Shown here piece by piece: positions 62,458 to 64,000 of a stretch of 64,000 nucleotides of DNA (its first letter is position 1; each line of letters begins with the position of its first letter). The notes under the pieces were generated by a model. The model saw nothing but the letters and a program-made list of their open reading frames with translations, was not told the DNA's origin and did not search any database. The stretch lies in NCBI GenBank assembly GCA_001543005.1, contig LFLB01000007.1, positions 186,001 to 250,000 on the forward strand. Reading direction: 5' to 3'. This DNA is from Candidatus Spongiihabitans thiooxidans. GTDB lineage: Bacteria; Pseudomonadota; Gammaproteobacteria; Arenicellales; Poriferihabitantaceae. The translations under genes and the position numbers were made by a program.

Positions 62458-63627
62458 ATGAAAAGGGTGGCCAATAGTAAAACCTTCTATCAGTATTTAG
62501 GTCTTCATGCGCTACTAATAGGCATATTTCCTTTCTATATTCCGGTCTATGTGTGGAAACAGGGGTTTAGCGTCGGCGATGTATCGTTGTTTATTTCCCT
62601 GGCCGGGTTAGGGTTTTGTTTTGGCCTTTGGGTCTGGGACCGGTTGCGGCTGAAAATTAACCTGTCGGTGCTGATTGGAATATCCTTGATACTGGAAATT
62701 TTGCTTTTGTTCAATGTCCATATTCTGGAAATGGACCGGCCGGTTTTGTTGACTTTAGGGATAACCTATGGCGTTTATAATAGTTTTTTCTGGACCACTC
62801 AACGCGCTTTGTTCTTTGATTTGATCGACCTTGAATCATCCGGCAAAAAGTACGGAACTTTTCAGATAGTCGTCGGCGTGTTGTTGCAAGCGGGGGTATT
62901 AATCGGCGGATTTCTGTTGGAGAAAACAAACTTTATTTACCTGTTATGGGTATCGGCGGTTCTTGCGCTAATTGGTTTTTTTGTCGTTACCCGAACCAAG
63001 CCACACTATCCAAAAACACTTTCTTTGCACAAAAGCCTGAAACTGCAAGAGGTTTTTAATTTTAAGGATCAAGAAAACTCAAAGCTGATTTTTGTTGTGG
63101 ACGGTTTCTTTTTGTTCGCGGAAAGTTTCTTTTGGTTGATTACCCTGTTTCTTTTAGCGCATGAAAGTTTTAGCGAACTGGGCGTAATGGTGTTATCCCT
63201 GGCGGTAATATTTGGCGTTTTGTTCTACTTGCTAAAAAATGTCATAGACCGATTAGGGCGTAAACGGGTGTATACGTTAGCGGTCGGATTGTATGTGTTG
63301 TCCTGGGTGCTACGCGCAGTCGCCCACGACCAGCTTTCGCTGGAGATTTTATACCTGTTTTTGGTGTTGATTACCTTTTTCACTGCATTTTTTCGACTGG
63401 CCATGAATAAACGATTTTATGACCTGGCCAAGCTCACGCTATCCCACGATTATCTGGTTTTGAAAAGCTATTATTCTCAAATCAGCATCGCGCTGATCTT
63501 TGGCGTATTTGGTTTTGCCACCTATCAATTACCGGAAAGTGAAACGCTACTTGCGCCGATTTACTGGACCGCCGCTGTATTTGCCCTGACCTATTTTCTG
63601 TATGGCGCACGGCGCGCCACCACCTGA
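62458..63627 (+). CDS. MFS-type permease
   Basis: 389 residues with about 11-12 hydrophobic helices, a normal single-domain major facilitator length. It has a cytoplasmic loop FDLIDLESSGKKYGTFQ and a central LSLHKSLKLQEVFNFKDQEN, and DRLGRKRVYTLAVGLYVL is the family A-like motif of the second half. Direction unknown; export of the product of the ATP-grasp pair is a natural guess from context. Confidence 0.8.
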   Translation: MKRVANSKTFYQYLGLHALLIGIFPFYIPVYVWKQGFSVGDVSLFISLAGLGFCFGLWVWDRLRLKINLSVLIGISLILEILLLFNVHILEMDRPVLLTLGITYGVYNSFFWTTQRALFFDLIDLESSGKKYGTFQIVVGVLLQAGVLIGGFLLEKTNFIYLLWVSAVLALIGFFVVTRTKPHYPKTLSLHKSLKLQEVFNFKDQENSKLIFVVDGFFLFAESFFWLITLFLLAHESFSELGVMVLSLAVIFGVLFYLLKNVIDRLGRKRVYTLAVGLYVLSWVLRAVAHDQLSLEILYLFLVLITFFTAFFRLAMNKRFYDLAKLTLSHDYLVLKSYYSQISIALIFGVFGFATYQLPESETLLAPIYWTAAVFALTYFLYGARRATT

Positions 63628-63651
63628 AACCGCGCCACCCTACAAGCGGGT

Positions 63652-63999
63652 TTATAATCTGCCGTGCACTGCGTTAGCGGCAATTTTGGCGTAAGCGTCG
63701 GCATTATGGTCAATCGGATTGGTGGCCGCCGAGGGATCTGCCACCGCCATTTCCCCTATCTCATTGAGTCGGTTATCATCAATACCGATGTCCTGTAGTG
63801 TATTGGGGATGTTGATGCGTTCCCGTAACTCCAGCACCCAATCAAGAAAAGGTTCAAAACCCGCTCCGATGTCGAGGTAACGACCAAGCCGGGCGATCGG
63901 CTGCTCGATGGCATCCCGGTTTGCTATCAACACATAAGGCATTAAAACCGCATTCAATGTTCCATGATGAGCGTCATAGAGCGCGCCGAACGGATGGGA
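63652..63999 (-). CDS. Iron-containing alcohol dehydrogenase, C-terminal part (partial)
   Basis: The frame is open to the window edge. SHPFGALYDAHHGTLNAVLM carries the His-rich iron-binding helix of group III alcohol dehydrogenases (HxxGxxxxxxHG). IGIDDNRLNEIGEMAV and ADPSAATNPI are the normal C-terminal end. It oxidises or reduces an alcohol/aldehyde with NAD(P). The substrate needs the missing N-terminal domain. Confidence 0.85.
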   Translation of the reverse strand, partial: SHPFGALYDAHHGTLNAVLMPYVLIANRDAIEQPIARLGRYLDIGAGFEPFLDWVLELRERINIPNTLQDIGIDDNRLNEIGEMAVADPSAATNPIDHNADAYAKIAANAVHGRL

Positions 64000-64000
64000 C

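Overview
The window reads as a chromosomal piece of a Gammaproteobacterium. It has an MsbA-type lipid A flippase, Coq7, YggX, class II fumarase, GlcDEF, pyruvate kinase and an rplM-rpsI pair. No genus is recognisable from sequence alone, and no rRNA, tRNA or CRISPR array was seen.

Layout. (1) 1-3.5 kb: envelope-glycan genes, namely the end of a family 4 glycosyltransferase, a cytidylyltransferase fused to a PEP-mutase-like domain, a LicD-type phosphotransferase and a family 2-like glycosyltransferase. (2) 3.5-25.2 kb: a mosaic defence and toxin-antitoxin island inserted between these glycan genes and a WaaP-like kinase and msbA (25.3-27.8 kb). Its left part is a graveyard: an amber-interrupted ORF, an Xre gene, a DarT/NADAR pair with a frameshifted toxin, a broken hicBA, a PIN gene with an Xre-ImmA/IrrE protease, a transposase relic and a beheaded Ldh2 gene. 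Its right part is a type I restriction system spread over about 14 kb with extra modules built in. In transcription order on the minus strand these are hsdM, fic, a small ORF, hepT (HEPN), an MNT nucleotidyltransferase fused to hsdS, a C5-DNA methyltransferase, a GHKL ATPase, and then separately fic and hsdR. (3) 28-38.4 kb: a catabolic and uptake locus with an enolase-superfamily enzyme, a four-gene polyamine-type ABC transporter, a FAD amine oxidase-like enzyme, a MocR regulator and a GMC oxidoreductase. A duplication with reciprocal decay frames the transporter. (4) 38.7-58.5 kb: mostly housekeeping genes (fumC, yggX, peptide-type ABC transporter, coq7, glcDEF, rplM-rpsI, MscS channel, pyk). 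(5) 58.8-63.6 kb: membrane protein, metallophosphoesterase, two overlapping ATP-grasp ligase genes and an MFS permease, then a partial iron alcohol dehydrogenase.

Most striking: the HEPN/MNT toxin-antitoxin pair has complete signature motifs (Rx4HxY and GSx10DxD), and its antitoxin half is the N-terminal domain of the type I specificity subunit. This would tie toxin control physically to the restriction complex. Both fic genes carry twin 32-bp palindromes upstream. One fic promoter plus 5' end is duplicated and leaves an intact 57-codon ORF that contains little beyond the Fic inhibitory motif region. A 109-bp miniature element with 5-bp target duplications occurs twice in the island, once inside the small ORF next to hepT. 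Its hairpin core also occurs as tandem REP-like arrays. In the glycan locus, the PEP-mutase domain has lost several catalytic residues while the cytidylyltransferase half looks intact.
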